A DNA stretch of 64,000 bases from Actinocatenispora thailandica (GTDB lineage: Bacteria; Actinomycetota; Actinomycetes; Mycobacteriales; Micromonosporaceae): positions 928,198-992,197 of the forward strand of contig NZ_AP023355.1 of the NCBI RefSeq assembly GCF_016865425.1, read 5' to 3'. The notes under the pieces were generated by a model. That model ran no database searches. It had not been told where the DNA came from and saw only the letters and a list, made by a program, of their open reading frames with translations. The translations under genes and the position numbers were made by a program. Positions 25,539-35,991 of the stretch are shown piece after piece (position 1 is the stretch's first letter; the number at the start of each line of letters is the position of its first letter).

Positions 25539-26657
25539 CTATCGCAGCAGGGCGCCGTACCAGGTGTCGACGGGGGTACCGCGGTGCAGGGTGTGGCCGC
25601 GTTCGGTGCCCTCGACGGTGAAACCGGCCTTCTCGGCGACCCGGCGGGACGCCGGATTCGTCACGTACGCCCGCCATTCGATCCGGTCGATCGCGAGGGC
25701 GTCGAACGTCCAGTCGCAGACCGCACGCAGGGCGCTGGTGGCGACACCCCGGCCGCGCGCCGACGCCGCGACCGAGTAGCCGATGTCGGCGATCCGGGCG
25801 GGCCAGTCCAGCAGTCGCAGGTCCATCGTGCCGAGCAGCCGGCCGGCCGGCTCGGTGATCGCGAAGACCGCGCCGTCGCCGGCCACCCAGCGGTCCCGGG
25901 CGAGCCGGACGAAGAACGCCGCGTGCGACGGCTGGTACGGCACCGGCACGGTGGTGAACTCCGCCATCGCCGGGTCCCGGCACAGCTCGACGAGCGCCGG
26001 CACGTCGGTCTCGGTGACCGGGCGCAGCAGGTACCCGCCGGCCTCGATCGTGGGCTGGGCCGTCAGGTAGGTGCGCGCCTGCCGTGCCGCCCGGGCCAAC
26101 GCCGCGTCGTCCGGTCCGGCCGCGCGCAGTTCGCCGGGCAGCATGCCGGCCAGCCACCCGTCCTGCGGTTCGTCACCGAGGTGCGGCGCCAGCCCGGACC
26201 GGGTCACCCCTTCCAGCCGCATCCCGAGCCGCGCGGCGACCAGCCGGGACGCGTGGTTGCCGACCACCGCCTGCCAGCCGAGCCGGTGGACCCGCAGCGT
26301 GTCGAACGCCCACCGCGCGACCAGCCGGCCGGCCCGCACGGTGACGCCACGGCCCCGCGCCCACGGCGCCGTCCAGTACCCGAGCTCGGCGGTCCCGTCG
26401 CGCCGGTGCAACCCCTGGGATCCGAGCAGCTCGCCGGTCGCCGAGTCGAACACGCCGAAGGTGGCGACGGTACCGGCGGCCCACTGGTCGGGCGCCGTGG
26501 CGACGAAGTGGGCCGCGTCCGCCTCGGTGTACGGGCTCGGCACGGTCGTCCAGCGCTGGATGTCCGGGTCCTGGCAGGCGCGGTACACCGCGTCGGCGTC
26601 GTCCGGGCGCCAGCAGCGCAGGGTCAGCTCGTCGTCGGTCAGCCGCACCGGGTCCAT
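25539..26657 (-). CDS. Tandem GNAT acetyltransferase, two domains (second gene)
   Basis: A 372-residue protein built from two RimJ/RimL-like GNAT domains: VRLTDDELTLRCWRPDD with GYWTAPWARGRGVTVRAG, then YLLRPVTETDVPALVEL with IGYSVAASARGRGVATSALRAV and SRRVAEKAGFTVEGTERG. It resembles the gene at 22784-23938 in organisation, suggesting duplication, though the sequences have diverged well. ATG 26657 starts MDPVRLTDDEL; the upstream frame runs into low-complexity repeats and is not coding. Substrate unknown. Confidence 0.85.
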   Translation of the reverse strand: MDPVRLTDDELTLRCWRPDDADAVYRACQDPDIQRWTTVPSPYTEADAAHFVATAPDQWAAGTVATFGVFDSATGELLGSQGLHRRDGTAELGYWTAPWARGRGVTVRAGRLVARWAFDTLRVHRLGWQAVVGNHASRLVAARLGMRLEGVTRSGLAPHLGDEPQDGWLAGMLPGELRAAGPDDAALARAARQARTYLTAQPTIEAGGYLLRPVTETDVPALVELCRDPAMAEFTTVPVPYQPSHAAFFVRLARDRWVAGDGAVFAITEPAGRLLGTMDLRLLDWPARIADIGYSVAASARGRGVATSALRAVCDWTFDALAIDRIEWRAYVTNPASRRVAEKAGFTVEGTERGHTLHRGTPVDTWYGALLR

Positions 26658-26929
26658 GCCGGGGATCCTGCCGGAACCGCGGCGGCCGGCACACCGAATT
26701 CGCCGGGCCCGGCGGTGGGTGGTGCCGGGCGTGCGCGGACGGTACCGGGCAGGCGCCGGACGGTGGCCGGCGGCGGGCGGTGGCCGGACGGTACGGGGTG
26801 TGCGCGGCCGGTGGCCGGCGGCGGGCGATGGCGGGCGGGCGCCGGACGGTGGCGGGCGGGCTGGGAAAACGGGGCGCGGCAGGGCACACTCGTACCCATT
26901 GGTAACCATGGACGGTCGGTGACGAGGCG
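26658..26929. repeat. Low-complexity GGTGGCCGGCGGCGGGC repeats
   Basis: The region between the GNAT gene and the small membrane protein is made of imperfect iterations of GGTGGCCGGCGGCGGGCG and CGCCGGACGGT units (about 26755-26870). No gene or terminator can be assigned. Confidence 0.5.
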
Positions 26930-27274
26930 GTGGCAGTGGCGAAACACGGCGCCGAGGCGACGGGGGTGGCGACGGGCGCGCGCGTCCGGTCCGGCGTGCG
27001 GGTCGGCCGGACCTACCTGGCGAAGACGATCATGACGGCGGCGCTGGTGGCGGCCCTGCTGCTGGGCCTCGGCGCGGTACTCGTCGGATTCGGTGCGAAC
27101 CCGCACAACGTGCTGGTCAGCGGGCTGACCCGGGCCGGCAACTGGCTGGCCGGGCCGTTCGGCGACCTGTTCACGTTCGCCGACCACACCAAGCAGGTCC
27201 TGGTCGACTGGGTGATCGCGGCGGTGGCGTACCTCGCCGTCGGTGGCGTGCTGTCCCGGCTGATCAGGCCATGA
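26930..27274 (+). CDS. Small two-helix membrane protein
   Basis: A 114-residue protein with a basic N-terminus and two membrane helices (TIMTAALVAALLLGLGAVLVGFG and VLVDWVIAAVAYLAVGGVLSRLI) separated by a ~45-residue loop with NWLAGPFGDLFTFADHTKQ. I do not recognise a named family; similar small proteins lie upstream of secA in related actinomycetes as far as gene order suggests. GTG at 26930; the next candidate starts would shorten the basic N-terminus. Function unknown. Confidence 0.65.
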   Translation: MAVAKHGAEATGVATGARVRSGVRVGRTYLAKTIMTAALVAALLLGLGAVLVGFGANPHNVLVSGLTRAGNWLAGPFGDLFTFADHTKQVLVDWVIAAVAYLAVGGVLSRLIRP

Positions 27275-27510
27275 CCGTTTTCGCCACCTCGGGCCGGTCG
27301 GGCCGGTCGCCGCGCCACGTCGGCCTGGCGTCGCCGGTCGCCGCGGCACGTCGGCCCGGCTTCGCCGGTGCGCCGGGCGCGCGCCGCCGGTCGGGTGTGC
27401 CGCTGGTCACCGGCACCGCGGGGCGTGGTCCAATGACCGGATCAGGGTGCCGTGTGACAATCCGGAGCCGGTCTGCCGGGCGCGATGTGTCCAACGGGCG
27501 CCGCCCTGCC

Positions 27511-27516
27511 TACGAT
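27511..27516 (+). promoter_or_regulatory. Candidate -10 of secA promoter
   Basis: TACGAT, 36 bases before the secA GTG, with a poor -35 (TGTCCA) 17 bases upstream. The leader would include a CAGGGAG Shine-Dalgarno-like box. Confidence 0.35.
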
Positions 27517-27552
27517 GGTCGCCGGAGAACATCCCCCAGGGAGCGTTGAGAA

Positions 27553-30680
<3,128 letters not shown>

Positions 30681-30701
30681 CACTGTCTGTGGCGCGGCTC
30701 G

Positions 30702-30977
30702 CTAAGTCGTGGAGTCCGGCTCTTCATCGACCAAGGGCAGACCACGAACGCCGCGCCAGCCCCAGCTGTCCAATTTGTGCAGCAGCGGCTCCCACGCAAC
30801 CGCAGCGAGCTCCTGGGCGTGCTCCGCGCAGAGCTGCATGGTCACGGCGAGGTCGTCTACCTGTAGGCGAAGCTGTATGCCTCTCCGGTACTGCTGGATC
30901 TCTTGCAACGGCGCGTTGGTCCATGACTCCCCATGGGTCGCGACACGGGCACAGCCTTTCACTCCGCACACCAGCAT
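30702..30977 (-). CDS. Small Cys/His protein of the integrated remnant
   Basis: A 91-residue protein beginning MLVCGVKGCARVATHG with a second pair at LCAEH, which could form a small zinc site (CxxxxC...CxxH). The rest is helical (EIQQYRRGIQLRLQVDDLAVTM; ELAAVAWEPLLHKLDSWGW) with an acidic tail. Unrecognised; such proteins are common cargo in actinomycete integrative elements. The frame is open upstream to 31892 but without coding character. Confidence 0.5.
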   Translation of the reverse strand: MLVCGVKGCARVATHGESWTNAPLQEIQQYRRGIQLRLQVDDLAVTMQLCAEHAQELAAVAWEPLLHKLDSWGWRGVRGLPLVDEEPDSTT

Positions 30978-31457
30978 CTGGTCAGTCTGCCGCGCTCGGT
31001 GAGTCCTGGGGCCCCGCAGCCCTGCCAGCCGCACTCGGCAGGTCTTGCCTGCTGAGGTGCACTCACGGCCGCCGGCGCGCCAGTGCCAGGCAGGGAGGGC
31101 CGCAGCGTTGCCCCAGCTCGTCTCGCCATCGGACCGTGCCCAGCCGGTCTCGGGGCAAGATGGCCCCGGGGTTGGGCCATCGCGGCAGCGCTCGCCCGGA
31201 ACCACGGCCAACGGTGGCCACGCAGAGGCGAGCGTAAGGCCGTGCCCCGACAGCTCGCCCTGGTCCTGGCGGTGCTCGTCGACGGTGGCGCCGGGTGCGG
31301 GCCGGCCTTCCGCCCGCCGAGGCCGGAGGCCGTAGGCGGGCGGCCCTTCCCGGACCGTGCCCGGCGCCTGCGCCGCGCCAGCGGCGCCTTGATCCAGTAG
31401 AGAGCAATTCGGCAGTGACCCCGGGCGGCTGCTGCTGCGTACGAGTGCGCGGCCGGG
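30978..31457. other. Non-coding or decayed stretch in the remnant (480 bp)
   Basis: Several overlapping open frames exist but none resembles a protein; a small hairpin GCAGG-TCTTG-CCTGC lies at 31038-31052. It probably contains eroded element genes. Confidence 0.4.
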
Positions 31458-31470
31458 TATGCTCGCTGGT

Positions 31471-31665
31471 ATGACGCGGTTGACGATCACGGTGCCGGAC
31501 GATCTGGCCAGCTTGATCCGGGAGGCTGGCGGGGAGAACGTGTCCGCATGGGCGGCTCGGCAACTCCGGGATGCCCTGGTGCGCGAGGAAGCGCGGATGG
31601 TCGCGGAGTACGAGCGAACGCACGGCGATCCCGATTGGGATGCTGAGCGGGAGTCGATGGCGTGA
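31471..31665 (+). CDS. Ribbon-helix-helix antitoxin
   Basis: A 64-residue antitoxin. The N-terminal MTRLTITVPDDLASLIREA is the RHH DNA-binding strand and helix; NVSAWAARQLRDALVREEARM is the second helix; the acidic C-terminus GDPDWDAERESM would bind the toxin. A -10 TATGCT at 31458-31463 lies 7 bases before ATG 31471, indicating a leaderless promoter; an ATG at 31459 is inside this hexamer and unlikely. It overlaps the toxin start by 4 bases (GTGA) and should repress the pair. Confidence 0.8.
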   Translation: MTRLTITVPDDLASLIREAGGENVSAWAARQLRDALVREEARMVAEYERTHGDPDWDAERESMA

Positions 31666-31961
31666 GGCGGGGAACGGTGGTCGGCCACGCTCTGCGTGAC
31701 CGGCGGTTTGTCGTTGTCTCCTGCCAGGCAATCACCGACACCGGAACGGTTGTCGTCGCGGAGATTGCCGATGCGGTGCCGAGTGGTGCACGCGGGATGT
31801 TGGCCGTTCCGCTCACCGATGCGGACCCGGTTCCGGGAGCGGTGCTCTCGTGGCGGATCAACTACATGGCGGCTGATCGTCTCGGCGGGCAACTTGGCGA
31901 GCTGTCCGCCGAGACGGTGGAGCGTCTAGACATGGCGCTGAGGGCCACGCTGGACCTGTAG
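31662..31961 (+). CDS. MazF/PemK-like toxin
   Basis: A 99-residue protein with the MazF-like beta-barrel pattern: MRRGTVVGHALRDRRFVVVS at the start, TVVVAEIAD in the middle and a C-terminal helix DRLGGQLGELSAETVERLDMALRATLDL typical of the family. MazF toxins are endoribonucleases; catalytic Arg/Thr positions are plausible but divergent here, so activity is uncertain. GTG start overlaps the antitoxin stop. Probably an addiction module that has helped retain the element. Confidence 0.75.
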   Translation: MRRGTVVGHALRDRRFVVVSCQAITDTGTVVVAEIADAVPSGARGMLAVPLTDADPVPGAVLSWRINYMAADRLGGQLGELSAETVERLDMALRATLDL

Positions 31962-31965
31962 CGAC

Positions 31966-32262
31966 TCAGGCGGGCTGATCCGCTGGACGCATTTCCTCGA
32001 TGATCCAGTCCAGGTACCGGTCCCATCCACCGGTGATCGGCAGGACGATCAGTTCGGGGACCTCGCCGCTGTGGTGCGCGGGCAGCCATTCAACGATCGC
32101 GTCGACCCGGTCGGCTGCGGTCTTGATCCAGATCTGCCACTCGGCCTCGTTCCAGACCTGGCCCTCCCACCGGTAGATCGCTCGGATCGGCGAGGTCACC
32201 TGTGCGCACGCGGCAAGCCGGGCCTCGACCAGTTCAGTGGCGAGCTTCTGCGCCTGCTCTCG
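31966..32262 (-). pseudogene. cutA: 5'-truncated cutA (divalent-cation tolerance protein)
   Basis: The frame encodes the body of a CutA1 trimer subunit: LATELVEARLAACAQV, IRAIYRWEGQVW, WIKTAADRVDAIVEWL and VPELIVLPI, ending ...YLDWIIEEM. The first ~12 residues and the start codon are missing: the frame is abruptly joined at 32262 to the integrase fragment. A GTG/ATG-started shorter frame begins at 32199 but would lack an essential strand. It appears to have been cargo or flanking sequence cut by a deletion. Confidence 0.75.
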
Positions 32263-32264
32263 AG

Positions 32265-32512
32265 CGGGTCAACGGGATGCACGCGCTGCGGCACTTCTAC
32301 GCCTCGGTCCTGCTGGACGCGGGGGAGAGCATCAAGGCGCTGTCGTCATACCTCGGGCACGCGGACGGGGGTTCACGCTGCGTACGCACACGCACCTGAT
32401 GTCGTCCAGTGAGGCGCGGACGCGGAAGGCGATTGCCGACGTGCTTCGGGCAGCCCCTAGTAATAGGGTGAGTGACTCCGACGGCCCAGTGGCGGCCCAG
32501 GGGGTCAGTTGA
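32265..32512 (+). pseudogene. Tyrosine integrase, C-terminal fragment, frameshifted
   Basis: Residual catalytic region: NGMHALRHFYASVLLDAGESIKALSSYLGHAD contains the HxLRH and GH boxes, then a one-base deletion near 32366-32371 shifts the frame and the text resumes as GFTLRTHTHLMSSSEARTRKAIADVL. The catalytic Tyr expected in LRTYTHLM is His here. The N-terminal core-binding region is gone; the fragment starts at the junction with truncated cutA. Not functional. Confidence 0.85.
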
Positions 32513-32557
32513 TCTACATCACCGCAGGTCAGGTGCATGATCAACCAGAGAATTAGC

Positions 32558-32753
32558 AGAAGTGCCACGGCGCCCCTGGCTCGGCTCCGCTACCCGAGTG
32601 ATCATGCTCTGACCTGAACAGTTCGACAGTTGTCGACGGTCGTTGGTGGTCGTCATCGGGCTTGATCAGACGGCCCGGTGACGGCCCAGACGGACCAACA
32701 ATCGGGCGCCAGAGACACCGCATGCCCCGGCAGAACCCCACCTTGCCGGGGCA
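32558..32753 (+). other. attR-like repeat: second copy of secA 3' end
   Basis: Encodes the same last 13 SecA residues ([13 protein letters not shown] and stop); the three base differences in that stretch are all synonymous. Then the shared non-coding block and a perfect 10-bp terminator (TGCCCCGGCA 32723-32732, TGCCGGGGCA 32744-32753). Confidence 0.75.
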
Positions 32754-32970
32754 GCGCGGTCGGTACGGTCTCCTCGCAGTGTCCGGAGCGGGCCGCGGAT
32801 GGCGCTGACCCACCGCTACAGTGGCTGTCACATGGGCCAGCCGAAGCACTCGTCTGACGACTTCGTCGGCAGCTTCACGACGGCGGCTCAGGATCACGGC
32901 CATTACCCAGATGGTGTCCACGACTGACTGTCCGTCCATCCCGACAGCGCCGAGCTCGTCGCAGGACAAC

Positions 32971-33393
32971 TCACCTGAAGTCGGCCCTGGTGAGACCGTC
33001 GGGGTGGCCGTCGGGCCACTGGACCAGCTCGATCCGGTAGCCGTCCGGATCGCTGATCCAGCAGGTCTGCGGGCCGGCGGGGCCGCCAGGGCGCTCGATC
33101 GGCCCGGGTTCGATCCCCCGGGCGGCAAGATCGGCGTGTGTTTCCGCCACCGACTCGACCTGGATCACCAGGTGGTTGAGGCCGTCACCGGGGCCGGCCG
33201 CGCCTCGTGCCGGGTCGTGCACCAGTTCGATGGTGACGAAGTCGTCGCCGGGCAGCTGGAGCATGGTGAGGCTGCCGTGGGCGGTCCCCTCGACGGTGCC
33301 GACGAGTCGGTACCCGACGGCGGTGTAAAAGGCGAGGGAACGTTCCGGCTCGCTGACCCGCAGGCCGACGTGCAGCGTACGCATGGTGGACAT
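32971..33393 (-). CDS. VOC (glyoxalase/bleomycin-resistance) family protein
   Basis: A 140-residue vicinal-oxygen-chelate protein with two beta-alpha-beta-beta-beta units: MRTLHVGLRVSEPERSLAFYTAVGYRLVG with a metal-ligand His, FVTIELVHD, then GLNHLVIQVESV with His and the end DPDGYRIELVQWP with Glu. Metal ligands typical of glyoxalase I are therefore present. Substrate cannot be told; glyoxalase I (lactoylglutathione lyase-like) or a resistance protein are options. CAGGAG lies upstream of the ATG. Confidence 0.8.
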   Translation of the reverse strand: MSTMRTLHVGLRVSEPERSLAFYTAVGYRLVGTVEGTAHGSLTMLQLPGDDFVTIELVHDPARGAAGPGDGLNHLVIQVESVAETHADLAARGIEPGPIERPGGPAGPQTCWISDPDGYRIELVQWPDGHPDGLTRADFR

Positions 33394-33708
33394 CCTGCGC
33401 TCCTGTGGTGAGTCGGCTCGCCGGCCGAGGAATGGAGGAAACGATGCCGGGCCGCGTCGGGCGGACTGTCGGATCGGCGTCAGGCGGATGGTGAGTGTCG
33501 GTACGGCCCGTAGCGTTGGCTGTGGATCACCGGTGGGTGCGCGCGGCGTACCGGGTCGGCGGGTGAATCTGGGTTAACCTGTGATCACCAAGCGAATATC
33601 GCACTCGCGGTGACTTGCCTCCCGGTGCGACACTCCATTGTGGAACTCGCAGGTCGAACGACAGGTGGGAGCGCGTAGCAGTAGCGACGTGGGGAGGAGG
33701 TGCCCGAG
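33394..33708. other. Divergent promoter region between VOC gene and sepF (315 bp)
   Basis: No gene. An AT-richer stretch around 33565-33600 (GGTTAACCTGTGATCACC) may hold the promoters. No clear operator is assigned. Confidence 0.35.
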
Positions 33709-34059
33709 ATGGCCGCGGTGGACAGGTCCCGTTCCTGGCTGGGGTTGGACTCCGGTGAGCCGCACGACGACGAGGCCGTGCCGCCTCGCGTGCCGGACGC
33801 CGCGCCCGCTGCCGACCGTCGTCTCGCCACCATTCACCTCACCAGCTTTCACCAGGCACGGACCGTCGGCGAGCGGTTCCGTGAGGGTGTGCCGGTGCTG
33901 ATGGACCTGAGCGGGATGGACGAGGCGGGCGCCAAGCGCGTCGTCGACTTCGCCTCCGGGTTGGTGTTCGGGCTGCGTGGCGGCATGGACCGGATCGCAC
34001 CGCGGGTGTTCCTGGTGCTGCCGGCCGGCACCGAGCTGACCCACGCGACACCTCGCTGA
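33709..34059 (+). CDS. SepF-family cell-division protein, short paralogue
   Basis: A 116-residue protein made mainly of the SepF core: RLATIHLTSFHQARTVGERFREGVPVLMDLSGMDEAGAKRVVDFASGLVFGLRGGMDRIAPRVFLVLP. SepF links FtsZ filaments to the membrane through an amphipathic N-terminal helix; here the N-terminus (MAAVDRSRSWLGL) is short and the long linker is reduced. The usual sepF lies in the division cluster beside ftsZ, so this is probably an extra copy. ATG 33709 is preceded by GGAGGAGG at 8 bases; GTG at 33700 lies within that box. Confidence 0.8.
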   Translation: MAAVDRSRSWLGLDSGEPHDDEAVPPRVPDAAPAADRRLATIHLTSFHQARTVGERFREGVPVLMDLSGMDEAGAKRVVDFASGLVFGLRGGMDRIAPRVFLVLPAGTELTHATPR

Positions 34060-34075
34060 CGCTGCTCGCCCGACT

Positions 34076-34115
34076 CGATCGCGCCACGTGCCCGTAGGGG
34101 TACGTGGCGCGATCG
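34076..34115 (+). terminator. Terminator after sepF paralogue, 14-bp perfect stem
   Basis: CGATCGCGCCACGT pairs with ACGTGGCGCGATCG across a 12-base loop, 17 bases after the stop. Confidence 0.8.
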
Positions 34116-34441
34116 GCCTCGTCGGCCCGGCCGGGCACCGGACAGGGCGCGCAACGCCCGGTCACAGCTTTTCCGCAATTTTCTTCGTCACTCGCCGTCG
34201 ATCTCCTAGGGATGCACGCGGGTTCCGGTGACTCGATTCTCGGGCGCATTTCAACAGCGATCACTACGGAATGCATTCATGCATTCACCGATGCATGTCA
34301 ATGAATGGTCTGGGCTGGCCGGCCAAATCGGCAGAGATACGGCAGATCATGACTTGACGCCTCCGGTTTGGCTGGTCAAACTGGCCCGGACCAGGCGCCT
34401 GGTTCATTGATTACTGACCGAATTTAAGGGAGTACGCGCAG
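34116..34441. promoter_or_regulatory. AT-richer regulatory region before the Gly-rich gene (326 bp)
   Basis: Contains palindromes GAATGCAT-TC-ATGCATTC (about 34270-34287) and the perfect ACCAGGCGCCTGGT (34390-34403), plus TTGACG 17 bases before CAAACT as a weak promoter (about 34354-34382). G+C is visibly lower than around it. No gene found. Confidence 0.45.
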
Positions 34442-34735
34442 ATGAGTCTCGGTGGAATTCTGCCGCTGGACAACTTGGGTGACGTCACCCACGGCGCGAC
34501 CGGCTTCGAGGCCGGCCCGATTCACGGGGGCGCCGGCCTCGACCTGACCGGCACCAGCGCGGTCGGCGTGCACGGCCCCGCCGGTGTGAACGCGGGCGGC
34601 GACGTGAGCCTGGCCGACCAGAGCGCGCACCTGGGTGTCGGCGCCGCTGGTCACGAGGTCGTCGGGGTGGGTACGCCCGGTCAGGCCGGCAACAACCTCG
34701 ACGTGACCGTGCTCGACCAGAACCTCGGCCTCTGA
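34442..34735 (+). CDS. Gly-rich small protein without Lys, Arg, Cys, Trp or Tyr
   Basis: A 97-residue protein that I do not recognise. It contains no Lys, Arg, Cys, Trp or Tyr, about one-quarter glycine, many Val/Leu/Asp and six or so His, and no transmembrane helix or signal peptide. Its two ends look alike (LPLDNLGDVT and LDQNLGL) and the middle reads as loose GxxG/AGxxxx iterations (GVHGPAGVNAGGDV). AAGGGAG upstream at 9 bases gives a good translation start. Two to three strong hairpins follow. It lies just before an ABC exporter; it could be an exported structural or amyloid-like polypeptide, but that is speculation. Confidence 0.6.
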   Translation: MSLGGILPLDNLGDVTHGATGFEAGPIHGGAGLDLTGTSAVGVHGPAGVNAGGDVSLADQSAHLGVGAAGHEVVGVGTPGQAGNNLDVTVLDQNLGL

Positions 34736-34738
34736 TTC

Positions 34739-34770
34739 CTGCTTCGCGGGCCCGCACGGGCCCGAAGCAG
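34739..34770 (+). terminator. Terminator 1 after the Gly-rich gene
   Basis: CTGCTTC/GAAGCAG and GGGCCCG/CGGGCCC form a two-part stem with a 2-base bulge and 2-base loop, directly after the stop codon. Confidence 0.7.
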
Positions 34771-34814
34771 TTGGTGGCTGCCGGGCCCCGGACCTTGGCC
34801 CGGGCCCGCACTGC

Positions 34815-34850
34815 CGTACCGGCACCGTCGCGCGAAGCGGTGCCGGTACG
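34815..34850 (+). terminator. Terminator 2, 13-bp perfect stem
   Basis: CGTACCGGCACCG pairs with CGGTGCCGGTACG around a 10-base loop. A third hairpin with the same core (GGTGCCG/CGGCACC, 34896-34913) follows. Confidence 0.65.
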
Positions 34851-34943
34851 TGGCCGTCACGGCGCCGGCCGCCGGGACGACGACCCCGCCGTACCGGTGC
34901 CGTTGCCGGCACCGCGGACGCCCGCACCGTGGACGGGAGCGAC

Positions 34944-35915
34944 ATGCGTCAGTCACTGGCCATCGAGGTCACCGACCTGGCCAAGTACTACGGACGGCAC
35001 CGGGCGGTGGCCGGGATCAGCTTCGACGTCGCCGACGGCGAGATCTTCGCGCTGCTGGGCCGCAACGGCGCCGGCAAGTCCACCACCATGAAGATGCTCA
35101 GCACGCTGATGCTGCCGAGTGGCGGCCGGGCCCGCGTCGCCGGCTACGACACGGTCCGGTCTCCGCGCGAGGTGCGGCACCGGATCGGGTTCGTGTTCCA
35201 GGAGAGCACCCTGGACCCCGCCCTGACCGTGCTGGAGAACCTACGCTTCCACGCCACCCTGTACGGCACGCCGCGGCGCCAGCTGGACGAACGCATCGAG
35301 TACGCGTTGATGCTGCTCGGGCTCGAACCACATGCCAAGGCGATCGTTGCGCGGCTGTCCGGCGGTCTCGCGCGGCGGCTGGAGATCGTGCGCGCGCTGC
35401 TGCACAAGCCCAAGATCCTCTTCCTGGACGAGCCGAGCCTCGGCCTCGACCCGCCCACCCGCACCCGGCTCTGGCAGGAGATCCGGCACCTGCGCGAACG
35501 CGACGGGCTGACGGTGCTGATGACCACGCACTACATGGACGAGGTGGAAAACGTCGACCGGCTCGCCATCGTCAACGCCGGCGAACTCGTCGCGATCGAC
35601 ACCCCGAGCCGGCTCAAGGCGGCCGTCGGACTGGACCGGATCCGGCTCAGTACCACCAACAACGCGCTGGCGCTGCACCAGCTGGTGGCCGCGGGCGTAC
35701 CGGCATGGGCGGAGGGCGAGGTCATCGTCTGCTGCGTGCCCGACGCGGAGCGCGGCATCGGCCGGCTGCTCGGCCATGTCGACGTGCCCGCCACCTCGGT
35801 CAGCGTCCAGCGGCCCAGCCTGGACGACGTGTTCGTGCACTTCACCGAGCAGGCGCTGGCGCGCGAGGCGGCCGAGCCGCCGTCCGGCACGCACCGTCGC
35901 CGGGTGCGGTCATGA
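34944..35915 (+). CDS. ABC transporter ATP-binding protein, DrrA-like
   Basis: A 323-residue ATPase of the drug/lipid/antibiotic exporter type. Walker A LLGRNGAGKST, Q-loop VFQESTLDPALTVLENL, signature LSGGLARRLEI, Walker B ILFLDEPSLGLDP and the H-loop MTTHYMDE are all intact; the C-terminal ~90 residues form the DrrA-type extension (RPSLDDVFVHFTEQAL). ATG 34944 has GGGAG 4 bases upstream; GTG 34929 is an alternative. Its stop overlaps the first of two tiny relay ORFs that lead to the permease gene. Confidence 0.88.
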   Translation: MRQSLAIEVTDLAKYYGRHRAVAGISFDVADGEIFALLGRNGAGKSTTMKMLSTLMLPSGGRARVAGYDTVRSPREVRHRIGFVFQESTLDPALTVLENLRFHATLYGTPRRQLDERIEYALMLLGLEPHAKAIVARLSGGLARRLEIVRALLHKPKILFLDEPSLGLDPPTRTRLWQEIRHLRERDGLTVLMTTHYMDEVENVDRLAIVNAGELVAIDTPSRLKAAVGLDRIRLSTTNNALALHQLVAAGVPAWAEGEVIVCCVPDAERGIGRLLGHVDVPATSVSVQRPSLDDVFVHFTEQALAREAAEPPSGTHRRRVRS

Positions 35916-35965
35916 GCGATCGTCGGCGAGCGAGCCGCGGGTGTCGCGCGCTGCGTGCCTCATGA
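35912..35965 (+). other. Candidate relay ORF 1 between ABC ATPase and permease (MSDRRR...)
   Basis: 17 residues (MSDRRRASRGCRALRAS). Its ATG overlaps the ATPase stop (ATGA) and its TGA overlaps the ATG of the next tiny ORF (ATGA). Confidence 0.4.
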
Positions 35966-35991
35966 GCGTCCCGAGGGAGGGGCGTTCGTGA
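35962..35991 (+). other. Candidate relay ORF 2 (MSVPREGRS)
   Basis: Nine residues; contains the GAGGGAGGGG Shine-Dalgarno for the next gene and ends in GTGA, overlapping the permease GTG at 35988. Confidence 0.4.

Noticed and set aside
32553-33128. Minus-strand frame across the right repeat into the VOC gene
   Set aside because: Overlaps the attR repeat and the VOC gene in another frame; no recognisable protein, though a short eroded fragment between 32800 and 32960 cannot be excluded.
34442-34735. Double-glycine bacteriocin leader
   Set aside because: GG at residues 4-5 lacks the preceding leader motif and no processing peptidase is adjacent.
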